Positions 17,734 to 26,161 of a stretch of 51,854 bases of DNA are shown piece by piece; the stretch's first letter is position 1, and the number at the start of each line of letters is the position of its first letter. The notes under the pieces are model-generated. The model was not told where the DNA came from, did no database searches, and worked only from the letters and a program-made list of their open reading frames with translations. The DNA comes from Elusimicrobiaceae bacterium (lineage in GTDB: Bacteria; Elusimicrobiota; Elusimicrobia; Elusimicrobiales; Elusimicrobiaceae), in the NCBI GenBank assembly GCA_017961295.1, contig JAGCXL010000034.1, positions 1-51,854 of the forward strand. Direction: 5' to 3'. The translations under genes were made by a program, and so were the position numbers.

Positions 17734-19179
17734 ATGCAAGAAATTTTGAAAAACGAACTTTCTATTGAAAAGTCCCGCCCCGGGCGGCGCGGAGTGTGCT
17801 TTGCGCAAACACAAAAACAGGCAGCCGATTATTTACCTGCCGGATTGCTACGTAAAAGCGAACCTAATTTGCCGCAGTTAAGCGAATTTGATACGGTGCG
17901 GCACTTTACACGTTTATCGCAACAAAATTACAGTTTAGATGCGCAGTTTTATCCGCTGGGGTCTTGTACGATGAAATATAATCCCAAGGCCTATGACGTG
18001 TTAAGTGCGCTACCCGGTTTTGCCAATGCACACCCGTTCGCGCCCGAAAGCGCGGTGCAAGGCACGTTGGAACTGGCATATAACTTGCAAGAACTGCTCA
18101 AGAAAGTAACGGGGCTAGCCGCGTTTACGTTACAGCCGGCCGCCGGAGCGCATGGAGAGCTGACCGGCATTTTAACAGCACGTGCTTATCATGACACGCA
18201 TAACGGACAAAACCGTACCGAAGTAATTGTACCCGATACGGCCCACGGCACCAACCCCGCTACGGCCAATATGGCAGGTTACCAGGTGGTCAATATTAAA
18301 TCAGCCCCCAATGGATGTGTGGATAAGGAAGCTTTAAAAGCCGCGCTGAGTGAAAAAACGGCGGTTGTGATGCTGACGGTTCCTAATACGGTCGGTTTGT
18401 TTGAGCCGGAAATTAAAGAAATTGCCGATTTGGTACACAGCGTAGGGGCCCTGCTTTACATGGACGGTGCTAATTTCAATGCTTTAATCGGCCTAGCTAA
18501 ACCGGCTGATTTTGGCGTGGATATTATGCATTTAAACTTGCATAAAACGTTTGCTGCCCCACATGGCGGCGGCGGGCCCGGTTCCGGGCCGGTAGGTGCG
18601 GCCGCGCACGTAGCTCCGTTCTTGCCGCACCCGATTGTATCGCTTAAAAACGGTCAATATACTTTGGCAGATGAACGCCCGGAAAGCCAAAACCGCATGA
18701 AGGCATTTTACGGCAATATGGCGGTGGTCATCCGCGGCTATTGTTATTTGCGCCAATTTGATAAAGATATGCTCAAAACGATTGCGCAGAACGCTATTTT
18801 AAACGCCAATTATGTGCGTGCTTGTTTGAAAGGCAAGTTTAATGCGTTTTTTGATAGAAACTGTATGCACGAGTGCGTGCTTACGCCGCCGGACCCGCAC
18901 ACCACCGGCGTGCATACCAGCGATATTGCCAAACGGTTGTTAGATTACGGTTTTTATGCGCCGACGATTTATTTTCCGCTCATTGTGCCCGAGGCTTTAA
19001 TGGTGGAGCCGACGGAAACGGAAAATAAAGAGATGCTGGACGCCTTTGTGGCGGCGATGGAACAGATTTACAATGAAATCCAGACCAACCCGCAAGTTGT
19101 CAAAGACGCGCCGCATAATCAGCCCGTTAAGCGCATTGACGAGGTGTCGGCGGCAAGGCAGCCCAATTTAAGGTGGTAA
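17734..19179 (+). CDS. gcvPB: Glycine dehydrogenase (decarboxylating) subunit 2
   Basis: A 481-residue PLP-binding half of the P-protein, which decarboxylates glycine and loads the aminomethyl group on GcvH. The PLP lysine is K271 in NLHKTFAAPHGGGGPGSGPV. FYPLGSCTMKYNPK is the N-terminal family signature. The start at MQEILKNEL (17734) is 1 bp after the gcvPA stop; an earlier in-frame ATG lies inside gcvPA. No dihydrolipoamide dehydrogenase (L-protein) gene is in the window, so it must be encoded elsewhere. Confidence 0.95.
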   Translation: MQEILKNELSIEKSRPGRRGVCFAQTQKQAADYLPAGLLRKSEPNLPQLSEFDTVRHFTRLSQQNYSLDAQFYPLGSCTMKYNPKAYDVLSALPGFANAHPFAPESAVQGTLELAYNLQELLKKVTGLAAFTLQPAAGAHGELTGILTARAYHDTHNGQNRTEVIVPDTAHGTNPATANMAGYQVVNIKSAPNGCVDKEALKAALSEKTAVVMLTVPNTVGLFEPEIKEIADLVHSVGALLYMDGANFNALIGLAKPADFGVDIMHLNLHKTFAAPHGGGGPGSGPVGAAAHVAPFLPHPIVSLKNGQYTLADERPESQNRMKAFYGNMAVVIRGYCYLRQFDKDMLKTIAQNAILNANYVRACLKGKFNAFFDRNCMHECVLTPPDPHTTGVHTSDIAKRLLDYGFYAPTIYFPLIVPEALMVEPTETENKEMLDAFVAAMEQIYNEIQTNPQVVKDAPHNQPVKRIDEVSAARQPNLRW

Positions 19180-19184
19180 AAATT

Positions 19185-19205
19185 GGCCTGCCTTTAGGGC
19201 AGGCC
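19185..19205 (+). terminator. Hairpin after gcvPB
   Basis: GGCCTGCC (19185-19192) and GGCAGGCC (19198-19205) with a 5-nt loop. The T tract after it is poor (ATTTGATT), so termination may be partial and the lipoate ligase gene 15 bp downstream could still be co-transcribed with gcv. Confidence 0.6.
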
Positions 19206-19220
19206 ATTTGATTAAAGGAT

Positions 19221-19913
19221 ATGTTACTGACTACCCCTGCGTTAAATGTGTTTGAACACATGGCACTGGATGAAGTGCTGGTTCGCGTGCGGGCAAGTGC
19301 TAACACGTTGCGCTTTTACCGCTGGGCGGAAGGGCCGGCCGTTACGTTTGGGTATGCCCAGTTTATAAGTGAGGTGCGCCGCGCTGTACAAGATCAACAG
19401 TTTGAGGGCGCAATTTGCCGCCGGCCTACCGGGGGGGGAATTGTGTATCATATAGACGATCTTACCTTCTCACTCATTTTTTCGTCAACTGACAGACCGG
19501 CGGAAATTTATAAAAAATTGCATGGTTCTATTCAAGCCGCACTTGCACTTAGCGGACTCGCAGCCCGCGCGTTTGACCAAAAGTTAACTGCGGCTGCGTA
19601 TGCGCCAAGTCAAAATCATAATGCCAGCGCTTGTTTTGTAAACCCGGTGGAAAATGATTTGTTACTAGAAAACGGGCAAAAAATGCTGGGTGGGGCAATC
19701 CGGCGGTTTGGCACAACGGTGCTTTATCAGGGCTCTTTGCAAATGTCCGGCGCACGAGAAAATAGAAAGTACAAACAAGCCGTTGTGAACGGTGTACGCA
19801 GTTTTTTAGGTACGGATTTACAGATTCAAGCTGCGCAAGAAATTTGGCTGCAGGAAGCGCGCCAATTGGCATTAGCGCAATACAAAACCCCCGCATGGAC
19901 GGAGAAATTTTAA
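19221..19913 (+). CDS. Lipoate-protein ligase A / lipoyl-octanoyl transferase family
   Basis: A 230-residue BPL/LplA/LipB-fold protein that attaches lipoate or octanoate to carrier lysines. It has RRPTGGGIVYH, the family substrate loop, and NGQKMLGGAIRR with K154 as the likely catalytic/substrate-contacting lysine. It lacks the C-terminal accessory domain of E. coli LplA and so could instead be an octanoyltransferase of the LipM type; sequence alone does not settle this. Its place right after the gcv genes suggests GcvH as the target. AAAGGA precedes the ATG. Confidence 0.82.
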   Translation: MLLTTPALNVFEHMALDEVLVRVRASANTLRFYRWAEGPAVTFGYAQFISEVRRAVQDQQFEGAICRRPTGGGIVYHIDDLTFSLIFSSTDRPAEIYKKLHGSIQAALALSGLAARAFDQKLTAAAYAPSQNHNASACFVNPVENDLLLENGQKMLGGAIRRFGTTVLYQGSLQMSGARENRKYKQAVVNGVRSFLGTDLQIQAAQEIWLQEARQLALAQYKTPAWTEKF

Positions 19914-20596
19914 TGAAACGGTTTTTAAAATTTTTACTGGCGTGTGTATTAGTCCCGGTGATGTGCTTGGTCGTGTGGCAGGATGTGCGTATTTTGCTGG
20001 GAGTTTTAGAACACTTAAGTGCGGCCATTTGTTTTATATTGGGGGGCGCCGTCTATGCGGGGATTCATTACAAGTACTATAATTTTTCCCGCATGTATGT
20101 ATTTATGCACGAGATGACCCACGCGGTGGCTGCTATTTTATGCGGAGTACGGATTAAAGATGTGCATGTGGGCAAAGCAAGCGGTTACGTGAAAATGAGC
20201 CGTACCAATACGTTTATTGCGTTAGCCCCGTATTTTGTGCCGGGGTATGTGGTGTGTGTGGCACTTTTGTATATGTTATTAAGTTTTTTTATGGACTTAA
20301 CCCCTTACCGCCAAATCGTATTATTTTTAGTCGGGTTTTTTATGACGTTTCATTTTATTCAAACTTTTCACACCCTTTGGGAGGCAGATCAGCCCGATTT
20401 AAAGTTGGCGGGAGGGAAGTTCTTTTCGTGTGTGAGTATTGTGCTGGTCAACATGTTGGTACTGGCGGTGGTGCTTAAAATCTTATTTCCGCAGGACGTA
20501 GCCTTGTGGCAAGCCGTCAAAGAGGTAGTTAGCCAGTTAAGCACGGGAGGGAAAATTATAGTAAACTATATACTGGAGAAGATTAAACAAGTATGA
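19913..20596 (+). CDS. M50-like integral membrane metalloprotease
   Basis: A 227-residue membrane protein with about five or six helices. H66-E-M-T-H70 lies at the start of a helix, as in site-2-type membrane proteases (M50B-like), and a later WEADQPDLK segment could carry the third metal ligand. Its substrate is unknown. The start ATG (19913) overlaps the ligase stop by one base (TAATG) and puts the first hydrophobic segment at the N-terminus; an earlier in-frame start lies inside the ligase gene. It overlaps the AsmA-like gene by 4 bp, which suggests a joint envelope role. Confidence 0.65.
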   Translation: MKRFLKFLLACVLVPVMCLVVWQDVRILLGVLEHLSAAICFILGGAVYAGIHYKYYNFSRMYVFMHEMTHAVAAILCGVRIKDVHVGKASGYVKMSRTNTFIALAPYFVPGYVVCVALLYMLLSFFMDLTPYRQIVLFLVGFFMTFHFIQTFHTLWEADQPDLKLAGGKFFSCVSIVLVNMLVLAVVLKILFPQDVALWQAVKEVVSQLSTGGKIIVNYILEKIKQV

Positions 20597-22896
20597 CACC
20601 TCCCCGGCGGCAACGTGCCAAAAAACGATTATTTGTACGCAAAACTAAACGCTATAGCAAGGTTAGTATTTTAACGGTATGGCGTTTGATGTTATTTGCC
20701 GCCATGTTGTTATTGCTTTTATTTTGTGTGGCGTGGGTGTTTTTGCTACGCACGTTTAACGCGCAGCACATCAGCGAAATGGTCACTCAAACACTTCAGC
20801 AGAAATTAAACCGTCCGGTGAAAATTTCGTCCTTAAATTTAAAATATTTAAATACCGTGGAGCTAAAAGGGTTTTATGTCTTGGATACGTACGGGGAGCC
20901 GGGCAAGCCGTTTTTGGCGGCCGATTCGGTAACGCTGGCTTTTGATATTTTGCCATTGTTGGAAAATAAAATGGTTATTCACGAGGTTACGCTAAACGCT
21001 CCGCGTTTTAATTTAGTACGTACGCAAGAAGGTCTTTACAATGTACCTCGCGTAAAAATGGGGAATACGCAGCCCTCTACTTACACAAGTGGAACGGGAC
21101 GGAAATTTGCCGTAAGTGTAGAGGACTGGCGCATAAAAGACGGTGTCTTTAGTTTTAAAGATTTGACTTCCGGCGCAGCGCACGCGCTTTACGGTGTAAA
21201 TGCCACATTTGAAAATTTGAAATTTAACGAATTGTCCGCGTTTCACATTAACATGGTGCTACGCAACGAGTGGCAGGAAAAAATTTCCGAAATAGAAATT
21301 GCTGCCGACGGGCAAATTAATTTTGGTGATTTTGATTGGAGTCAGTTTGCTCTGCGGGGTGTTAATAGCCAAGTACACTTGTTTGCTAACCCTGTGGAAG
21401 TGGAACTAGATGCCGATAATTTGGTAGAACCCAGGTTTAAGTTTTCTGCTACGGTGCCGTCTTTTAATGCTAAAGATGTGTCTTTGTTTGAAATGAATAA
21501 AATGAATTTTGACGTGCCGGTTTCTGCCGTTTCCGCCCAAGGAACGCTTAGTGAAAACTACCACAAACTAACGGTTGAAAATGTAACGGCGCAAGTGGGT
21601 GATTTGACGGTTGAAGCAAAAGGTTGGGCAGATTTTTCACAGGATCCCTGGAATGCGCAAGTTGATTTTTCAACGCCCATGTTTACGCTGCCGGGTAAAG
21701 GGAATCTATGGCCTGCGTTAAAACAATACAAACTAACGGGGCGCGGCAGCGTGGCCGGGCAAGCGGCCCGCCAGAACGGGAAATTTACATTGCCTCTTTT
21801 GAACGTACAGGTCGATAATGTATCGGGTGATTTCTACGGTTTTAAAGCAAATGGTATAACGGGGAATTTTCAAGCTAAACAAAACTTTGCCGATTTGTAT
21901 GTGCGTACACAAACCGGACAAGTGAAAGTGGACCGTTCCACATTTGATAAACTGCAGTTAAGCGGGACTTGGCGCAAAGGGAATTTGTATGCCAATATCG
22001 GTTCTTGTGAGTTAAACGGTGAGGCGCTTAAGTTGAATTTGGAAGTACAAAATTTGAAGAAAGATGACCGCAAAATTCACACACACTTGCATTTTGGAAA
22101 TTTTGATCCGATGGCGTTTATCGATGTAGTGAAAGATTTTGTAACAGTGATTACACCGCTGACAAACGCCACCCCTACCCCCGAAGTAACCGGAGAGTTG
22201 GCGTGGCTACGCAATTTCCGCGATCGGTTACCGGATTTTATGCCAAATTTGGCCGGAACTTTATCGGCGGGGACGTTTTCTTCTACCGTACTTTCCGGTA
22301 ACGATTTTAAAGCGGAGTTTGATTTAACGGGCCTGCAGGCCGGGGCTAAAATGTTATCGGGGACCATTGAACTTAAATTGCAGGACGGCGTAATTCACCA
22401 AATGGAGAAATTAGCCGCCGAACAGGAAGCACTTAATGTTACTTTCCAACCGTTCATTATGATGCACCGCATGGAACGTGCGGGAAGCTTTAGCGTAGGG
22501 AAAGTATTGCGCGATGTAGAAGTAAAAGAGCTGGCAGCTTCGGTACGGTTTGCCGGAGGCGGTATGGAAATTAACAATGCTTATACCGTTGGACCGACGA
22601 TTTCCGCCGCGGTAAGCGGGTGGACCGATTGGGTAAAGGAAACGTTTGATTTAACTATTTTTACCATGTTTACCAATACCTCTAAAAGTGTAGTGCTGGC
22701 AGAAAATTTAACAGACGAATCCGGTAACCCGGCCTTGGCGTTTCGGGTTTCGTCTTCCATGACAAAACCCAAACTGGAAATGCTACGCGCCAAAAAAGCC
22801 GGGCAGACCATCCGTACTGCCCAAGAAAAAGGGGTAACAACCGATTTTAGCGAAGTAGAAAAATTTATTCAAGGAGACTTCCATGCCACGAAATAA
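20593..22896 (+). CDS. AsmA-like outer-membrane biogenesis protein
   Basis: A 767-residue periplasmic protein with a very basic cytoplasmic head (RRQRAKKRLFVRKTKR), one membrane helix at about 28-50 and a long beta-rich body. The N-terminal region (QHISEMVTQTLQQKLNRPVK) followed by L-K-Y-L and V-T-L-A-F-D-I-L-P-L-L has the AsmA/TamB-like pattern. The C-terminal third (about 590-745) resembles the AsmA C-terminal domain. Family members are proposed bridge-like lipid carriers between the membranes. It overlaps the upstream protease gene by 4 bp and pyrE by 14 bp. Confidence 0.78.
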   Translation: MTPPRRQRAKKRLFVRKTKRYSKVSILTVWRLMLFAAMLLLLLFCVAWVFLLRTFNAQHISEMVTQTLQQKLNRPVKISSLNLKYLNTVELKGFYVLDTYGEPGKPFLAADSVTLAFDILPLLENKMVIHEVTLNAPRFNLVRTQEGLYNVPRVKMGNTQPSTYTSGTGRKFAVSVEDWRIKDGVFSFKDLTSGAAHALYGVNATFENLKFNELSAFHINMVLRNEWQEKISEIEIAADGQINFGDFDWSQFALRGVNSQVHLFANPVEVELDADNLVEPRFKFSATVPSFNAKDVSLFEMNKMNFDVPVSAVSAQGTLSENYHKLTVENVTAQVGDLTVEAKGWADFSQDPWNAQVDFSTPMFTLPGKGNLWPALKQYKLTGRGSVAGQAARQNGKFTLPLLNVQVDNVSGDFYGFKANGITGNFQAKQNFADLYVRTQTGQVKVDRSTFDKLQLSGTWRKGNLYANIGSCELNGEALKLNLEVQNLKKDDRKIHTHLHFGNFDPMAFIDVVKDFVTVITPLTNATPTPEVTGELAWLRNFRDRLPDFMPNLAGTLSAGTFSSTVLSGNDFKAEFDLTGLQAGAKMLSGTIELKLQDGVIHQMEKLAAEQEALNVTFQPFIMMHRMERAGSFSVGKVLRDVEVKELAASVRFAGGGMEINNAYTVGPTISAAVSGWTDWVKETFDLTIFTMFTNTSKSVVLAENLTDESGNPALAFRVSSSMTKPKLEMLRAKKAGQTIRTAQEKGVTTDFSEVEKFIQGDFHATK

Positions 22897-23458
22897 CTTA
22901 GATGTACTCTGCCTCTTGCAGGAGCATGGGGCCATTGTGGAAGGCCATTTTGAAATGCCTTCCGGTTTCCACAGCCAAACGTATATTCAAACGTCTTTGC
23001 TGCTCCAACACCCGCATTTAGCACAAAAAATTGCGGGGGCGTTATCCGAAAAATTTACCAAAAAAGCGGATGTCATTTTGGCACTTACTCCTTCCGATAG
23101 CGTGCTGGCGCAGGAAGTGGCACGTGTGCGTGGGGCCCGGGCTATTTTTGCCTCTAAAGATGAAAACGGGGAGATGATTTTAAAACATAATTTTGCCATT
23201 AAACCCGGTGAACAGGTGCTCATTGTAGACGACGTGGCCGTATCGGGCCGGAAAATTAACCGCGCCATTGATTTAGTGGGCCGTTTGGGTGGAGACGTAA
23301 TTGGCGTGGGCGTTATTATTGACCGCTCCATGGGATATTTGCCACTTACGGTACCGTTGCGTGCCCTTTTATCCTATCCGTTGCAAACTTTTACCGCAGC
23401 TCAATGCCCATTATGCGCAGCTAAAATTCCTTTTACCCAAATGGAGGAAATGAAGTGA
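22883..23458 (+). CDS. pyrE: Orotate phosphoribosyltransferase
   Basis: A 191-residue type I phosphoribosyltransferase converting orotate and PRPP to OMP in pyrimidine synthesis. The substrate-binding opening EGHFEMPSGFHSQTYIQTSL and the PRPP loop VLIVDDVAVSGRKI are clear. A CPLC pair lies near the C-terminus, as in several PyrE proteins of anaerobes and archaea. AAGGAG (22872-22877) precedes the ATG inside the 3' end of the AsmA-like gene. No other pyr gene is in the window. Confidence 0.9.
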   Translation: MPRNNLDVLCLLQEHGAIVEGHFEMPSGFHSQTYIQTSLLLQHPHLAQKIAGALSEKFTKKADVILALTPSDSVLAQEVARVRGARAIFASKDENGEMILKHNFAIKPGEQVLIVDDVAVSGRKINRAIDLVGRLGGDVIGVGVIIDRSMGYLPLTVPLRALLSYPLQTFTAAQCPLCAAKIPFTQMEEMK

Positions 23459-24627
23459 TTGAAATTAAACTAAAGGCCAAGGAAGAACGCCGCCTAAACG
23501 CCGGGCATTGGTGGGTGTTTTCCAACGAAATTGACAAGTTGGATACGTCCATTGAGCCGGGTACGTTGGTACGCGTTTTATCACAAGAAGGCAAACAAGT
23601 GGGACACGGATATTTTAATCCGCATAGTTTAATTGCAGTGCGTCTTTTGCAGAAAGGGGAAGGGGAACTTGCGGAAGATTTTGTGTTTGAAAACCTGGAT
23701 AATGCTTACAGCTACCGCAAAGAAATTGGTGTACGCAAATATGGGCGCATGTGCTACGGCGAGGCGGACAATATGCCGGGGCTGGTGGTAGACCGCTATG
23801 GGGATATTTTGGTGGTGGACGTATTGACGGCCGGCATGGAAAAATTAAAACCTCAAATTACCAAGGCCTTGCAGAAGATTTTTAAACCTACCGGAATTTA
23901 TTACAAAAACGATAGCGCGTTTCGCGCGTTGGAAGGGCTTACCAATACGCCTGAAATTATCGGCGAAGTGCCGGACCAAGTGGAAATTGAAGAAAACGGC
24001 ATCAAATATTTAGTGCCGCTTCGCGGGGGCCAAAAAACCGGTTTTTATTTTGACCAACGCGAAAACCGCGAATTTTTAAAACCCTATTTTAAAGATAAAT
24101 TGGTCTTGGACTTATATTCTTATATCGGTTCTTTTGGCATTACTGCCGCTAAAGCGGGGGCTAGCCAAGTGTGGGGGTGTGACAGCTCCGCTGCGGCCGT
24201 AGAGTGCGCCAAAAAGAACGCGGAGCTTAACGGCGTGCAAGAGAATGTGGTGTTTCACCGCGACGATGCCGAGCGGTTACTCTCGGCCCTTAAAAAAGGT
24301 GAACTGCCCGATCAGCCGGATATGATTTTATTAGACCCGCCCGCTTTTGTAAAAAGCCGCAAAGCTTTGCCGCAAGCGGTGGGGTTGTACGTGAAATTAG
24401 TAAAAATGGCATTAGAGGGTATGAAAGCGGGCAGTTATTTAGCGTTTTCAACCTGCTCTCACCATATTTCGCGCGAACTGTTTGTGGATATTATCCGTCA
24501 AGGGGCCAGCAAGGCCGGTCGGCAAGCGGTGCTAGTGGAACTGCGCGGGCAAGCCAAAGACCATCCTATTTTAATTGGCATGCCGGAAACGGAGTATTTA
24601 CACTTTGCGCTTATACAGGTAAAGTAA
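23455..24627 (+). CDS. rlmI: Class I rRNA methyltransferase (RlmI-like)
   Basis: A 390-residue SAM-dependent 23S rRNA (cytosine-5)-methyltransferase of the RlmI type. An N-terminal PUA domain (about 1-75, RRLNAGHWWVFSNEI) is followed by an EEHUD-type linker and a Rossmann methyltransferase domain. Motif I is VLDLYSYIGSFGITAAKAGA, motif IV is ILLDPPAFVKS and FSTCSHHIS holds the catalytic cysteine. The GTG start overlaps the pyrE stop by 4 bp and has GGAGGAAA upstream. The modified nucleotide is inferred from the family. Confidence 0.88.
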   Translation: MIEIKLKAKEERRLNAGHWWVFSNEIDKLDTSIEPGTLVRVLSQEGKQVGHGYFNPHSLIAVRLLQKGEGELAEDFVFENLDNAYSYRKEIGVRKYGRMCYGEADNMPGLVVDRYGDILVVDVLTAGMEKLKPQITKALQKIFKPTGIYYKNDSAFRALEGLTNTPEIIGEVPDQVEIEENGIKYLVPLRGGQKTGFYFDQRENREFLKPYFKDKLVLDLYSYIGSFGITAAKAGASQVWGCDSSAAAVECAKKNAELNGVQENVVFHRDDAERLLSALKKGELPDQPDMILLDPPAFVKSRKALPQAVGLYVKLVKMALEGMKAGSYLAFSTCSHHISRELFVDIIRQGASKAGRQAVLVELRGQAKDHPILIGMPETEYLHFALIQVK

Positions 24628-24640
24628 AACGTTTGCTTAT

Positions 24641-24673
24641 AAAAATCCCCCGAGAAACCTCGGGGGATTTTTG
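24641..24673. terminator. Bidirectional terminator after the RlmI-like gene
   Basis: ATCCCCCGAG (24645-24654) and CTCGGGGGAT (24659-24668) with a 4-nt loop and T-rich flanks on both strands (T5 after the plus-strand stem, T5 on the minus strand). It separates the convergent methyltransferase gene and the minus-strand secreted-protein gene. Confidence 0.88.
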
Positions 24674-24692
24674 TGTCTAATAAATGGTAGAA

Positions 24693-25445
24693 TTACCAAC
24701 GTTGCACACCATCGGGATACCAGGGGCATTTGTTCATTTTAACCGGCCCGCGGTAAGAATAATCACCGCCCGGAGTGGTTTGGGTGGCTTCAAAATAAAA
24801 TGCCTCCTCGTCAAGCCATCCCGACAGCGCTACATACAATCTGCGCTTCCAAACGGAATTGCCTTGTGCATTCTGTTTGATGATATATTGGCTGATAAGT
24901 GCGCGGCGTATGTGGTGCCCTTTCACAAAATCTATACATCCCGGCCAGGCACGGCATGCATCGCGGTTTTCCATATCACGCAAGTAACCTGTTCTTTGGT
25001 ATACTTGCTTTATATGTTCGGTGGGTTTATCGGCAAGGGGGTGACCCGGGAATTTTTTGATTAGTACAGGGGCCGCATAAGAATAGTTTCCTTCCCCGCG
25101 TTGAAACACATATGATTTGATTTTTCCGTCTTCTTGGGTTTTCACATAAAAGCGGTGTTTCCAAACAGCCTCGCCATTTTCCCATTTGCTTACCCAGCGT
25201 TCTACTTCGGCATCTATGATTCCAAAAGAGGAGTCTTTGGCTGCCCGATTGTTTGCCCATTCCATACAGGTAGGCCATTCTTGGCACATTTGCCGTACGC
25301 GGTTGCTAGCAAAGCCGGCCAGCATTTTTTTTGAAATTTCTTGTTCCAGTGCGTTAGAGAAGTGATTAGGTGTTTTTGCCTGTGGCGTTGCAAAGGCAGT
25401 AACAAGTAATAGTGTGCTAAATGCAGGTAATAAGATTTTTTTCAT
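24693..25445 (-). CDS. Secreted protein with two tandem homologous domains, unknown function
   Basis: A 250-residue protein with a signal peptide (MKKILLPAFSTLLLVTAFA) and AAGGAG before the ATG. I do not know the family. Two repeats of about 85-100 residues are visible: each has C-x4-WP-x-C, then VWKxRxYV, then an aromatic strand and (G)NYSYAAPV or GDYSYRGPV. Repeat 1 is about residues 50-140 and repeat 2 about 155-245. The cysteine pair of each repeat probably forms a disulfide in the periplasm. It lies 46 nt downstream of tRNA-Phe on the same strand and may share its promoter. Confidence 0.7.
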   Translation of the reverse strand: MKKILLPAFSTLLLVTAFATPQAKTPNHFSNALEQEISKKMLAGFASNRVRQMCQEWPTCMEWANNRAAKDSSFGIIDAEVERWVSKWENGEAVWKHRFYVKTQEDGKIKSYVFQRGEGNYSYAAPVLIKKFPGHPLADKPTEHIKQVYQRTGYLRDMENRDACRAWPGCIDFVKGHHIRRALISQYIIKQNAQGNSVWKRRLYVALSGWLDEEAFYFEATQTTPGGDYSYRGPVKMNKCPWYPDGVQRW

Positions 25446-25491
25446 CAATACTCCTTTTGTGACAAACGACATTTTTCAAAGGAAAAAAGAA

Positions 25492-25563
25492 TGCCGAGGG
25501 ACAGGATCGAACTGTCGACACCTGGTTTTTCAGACCAGTGCTCTACCACTGAGCTACCTCGGC
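25492..25563 (-). tRNA. tRNA-Phe (GAA)
   Basis: A full cloverleaf on the minus strand. The acceptor stem is GCCGAGG/CCTCGGC, the D stem GCTC/GAGC, the anticodon stem CTGGT/ACCAG with loop CTGAAAA (anticodon GAA) and the T arm GACAG/CTGTC. The discriminator is A. CCA is not encoded; a T-rich tract follows. Confidence 0.95.
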
Positions 25564-25574
25564 ATTACCTCTAC

Positions 25575-25604
25575 ATTATATCAAAGTTAGGGTCTATCCC
25601 GCAA
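25575..25604 (-). promoter_or_regulatory. Promoter of tRNA-Phe
   Basis: On the minus strand TTGCGG (complement of 25599-25604), an 18-nt spacer and TATAAT (complement of 25575-25580). The predicted start is about 5 nt before the mature tRNA. Confidence 0.65.
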
Positions 25605-25624
25605 GAAGTTGGAACGAGTTTCTA

Positions 25625-26161
25625 CTATTTTACGGCGTCAAAACCGGCTTGTAGGGCTTTCTTATTTAGGGCCAGCATTTCGGGTTTGGCGCGCTTGTAA
25701 ACCTTCTTCATGGCGTCAGCTACGGCCTCTAAAGTAACGGCTCCGGTCAATTTAATAAATGCTCCCAACGCTACCAAATTGGCAATACGGTCCATGCCCA
25801 ATTTTTGAGCAATCTCATTACAAGGTACGCAGACGGTTTTAATATCCGTGCGCGTCGGGCGTGAATTGATTAAAGAACTGTTTAAAATTAAAAGACCGCC
25901 TGCTTTAAGCATGGGTTCAAATTTCGGCAACGAGGGCTCGTTCATGACAATTACGCTGTCCGGGCGGGACACAATAGGCGTGTAAACCTCTCCGTCGCTT
26001 ACTACTACCGAGCAGTTGGCCGTTCCGCCGCGCATTTCGGGCCCGTAAGAGGGGAGCCAGCTTGCGTTTAATTTGTTTTCTACGCCGGCTTGCGCCAGTA
26101 AAATCCCGGCGGAAATAACGCCTTGTCCGCCAAATCCGGCAATACGAATACCTTGATACAT
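25625..26161 (-). CDS. 2-oxoacid:ferredoxin oxidoreductase, gamma subunit
   Basis: A 178-residue gamma-domain subunit of a four-subunit 2-oxoacid:ferredoxin oxidoreductase. It begins IRIAGFGGQGVISAGILLAQ and contains SYGPEMRGGTANCSVVVSD, both family hallmarks. The enzyme oxidatively decarboxylates a 2-oxoacid to acyl-CoA with reduction of ferredoxin. It is the last gene of the minus-strand operon; its start abuts the beta-subunit stop with a 1-bp overlap. Confidence 0.92.
   Translation of the reverse strand: MYQGIRIAGFGGQGVISAGILLAQAGVENKLNASWLPSYGPEMRGGTANCSVVVSDGEVYTPIVSRPDSVIVMNEPSLPKFEPMLKAGGLLILNSSLINSRPTRTDIKTVCVPCNEIAQKLGMDRIANLVALGAFIKLTGAVTLEAVADAMKKVYKRAKPEMLALNKKALQAGFDAVK

Noticed and set aside
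24684-25064. 126-codon plus-strand frame opposite the two-repeat secreted protein
   Set aside because: The minus-strand frame has a signal peptide, ribosome binding site and internal repeats; the plus frame is its shadow.
25492-25563. Integration site at tRNA-Phe
   Set aside because: No integrase, direct repeat of the tRNA end or phage gene is seen nearby.
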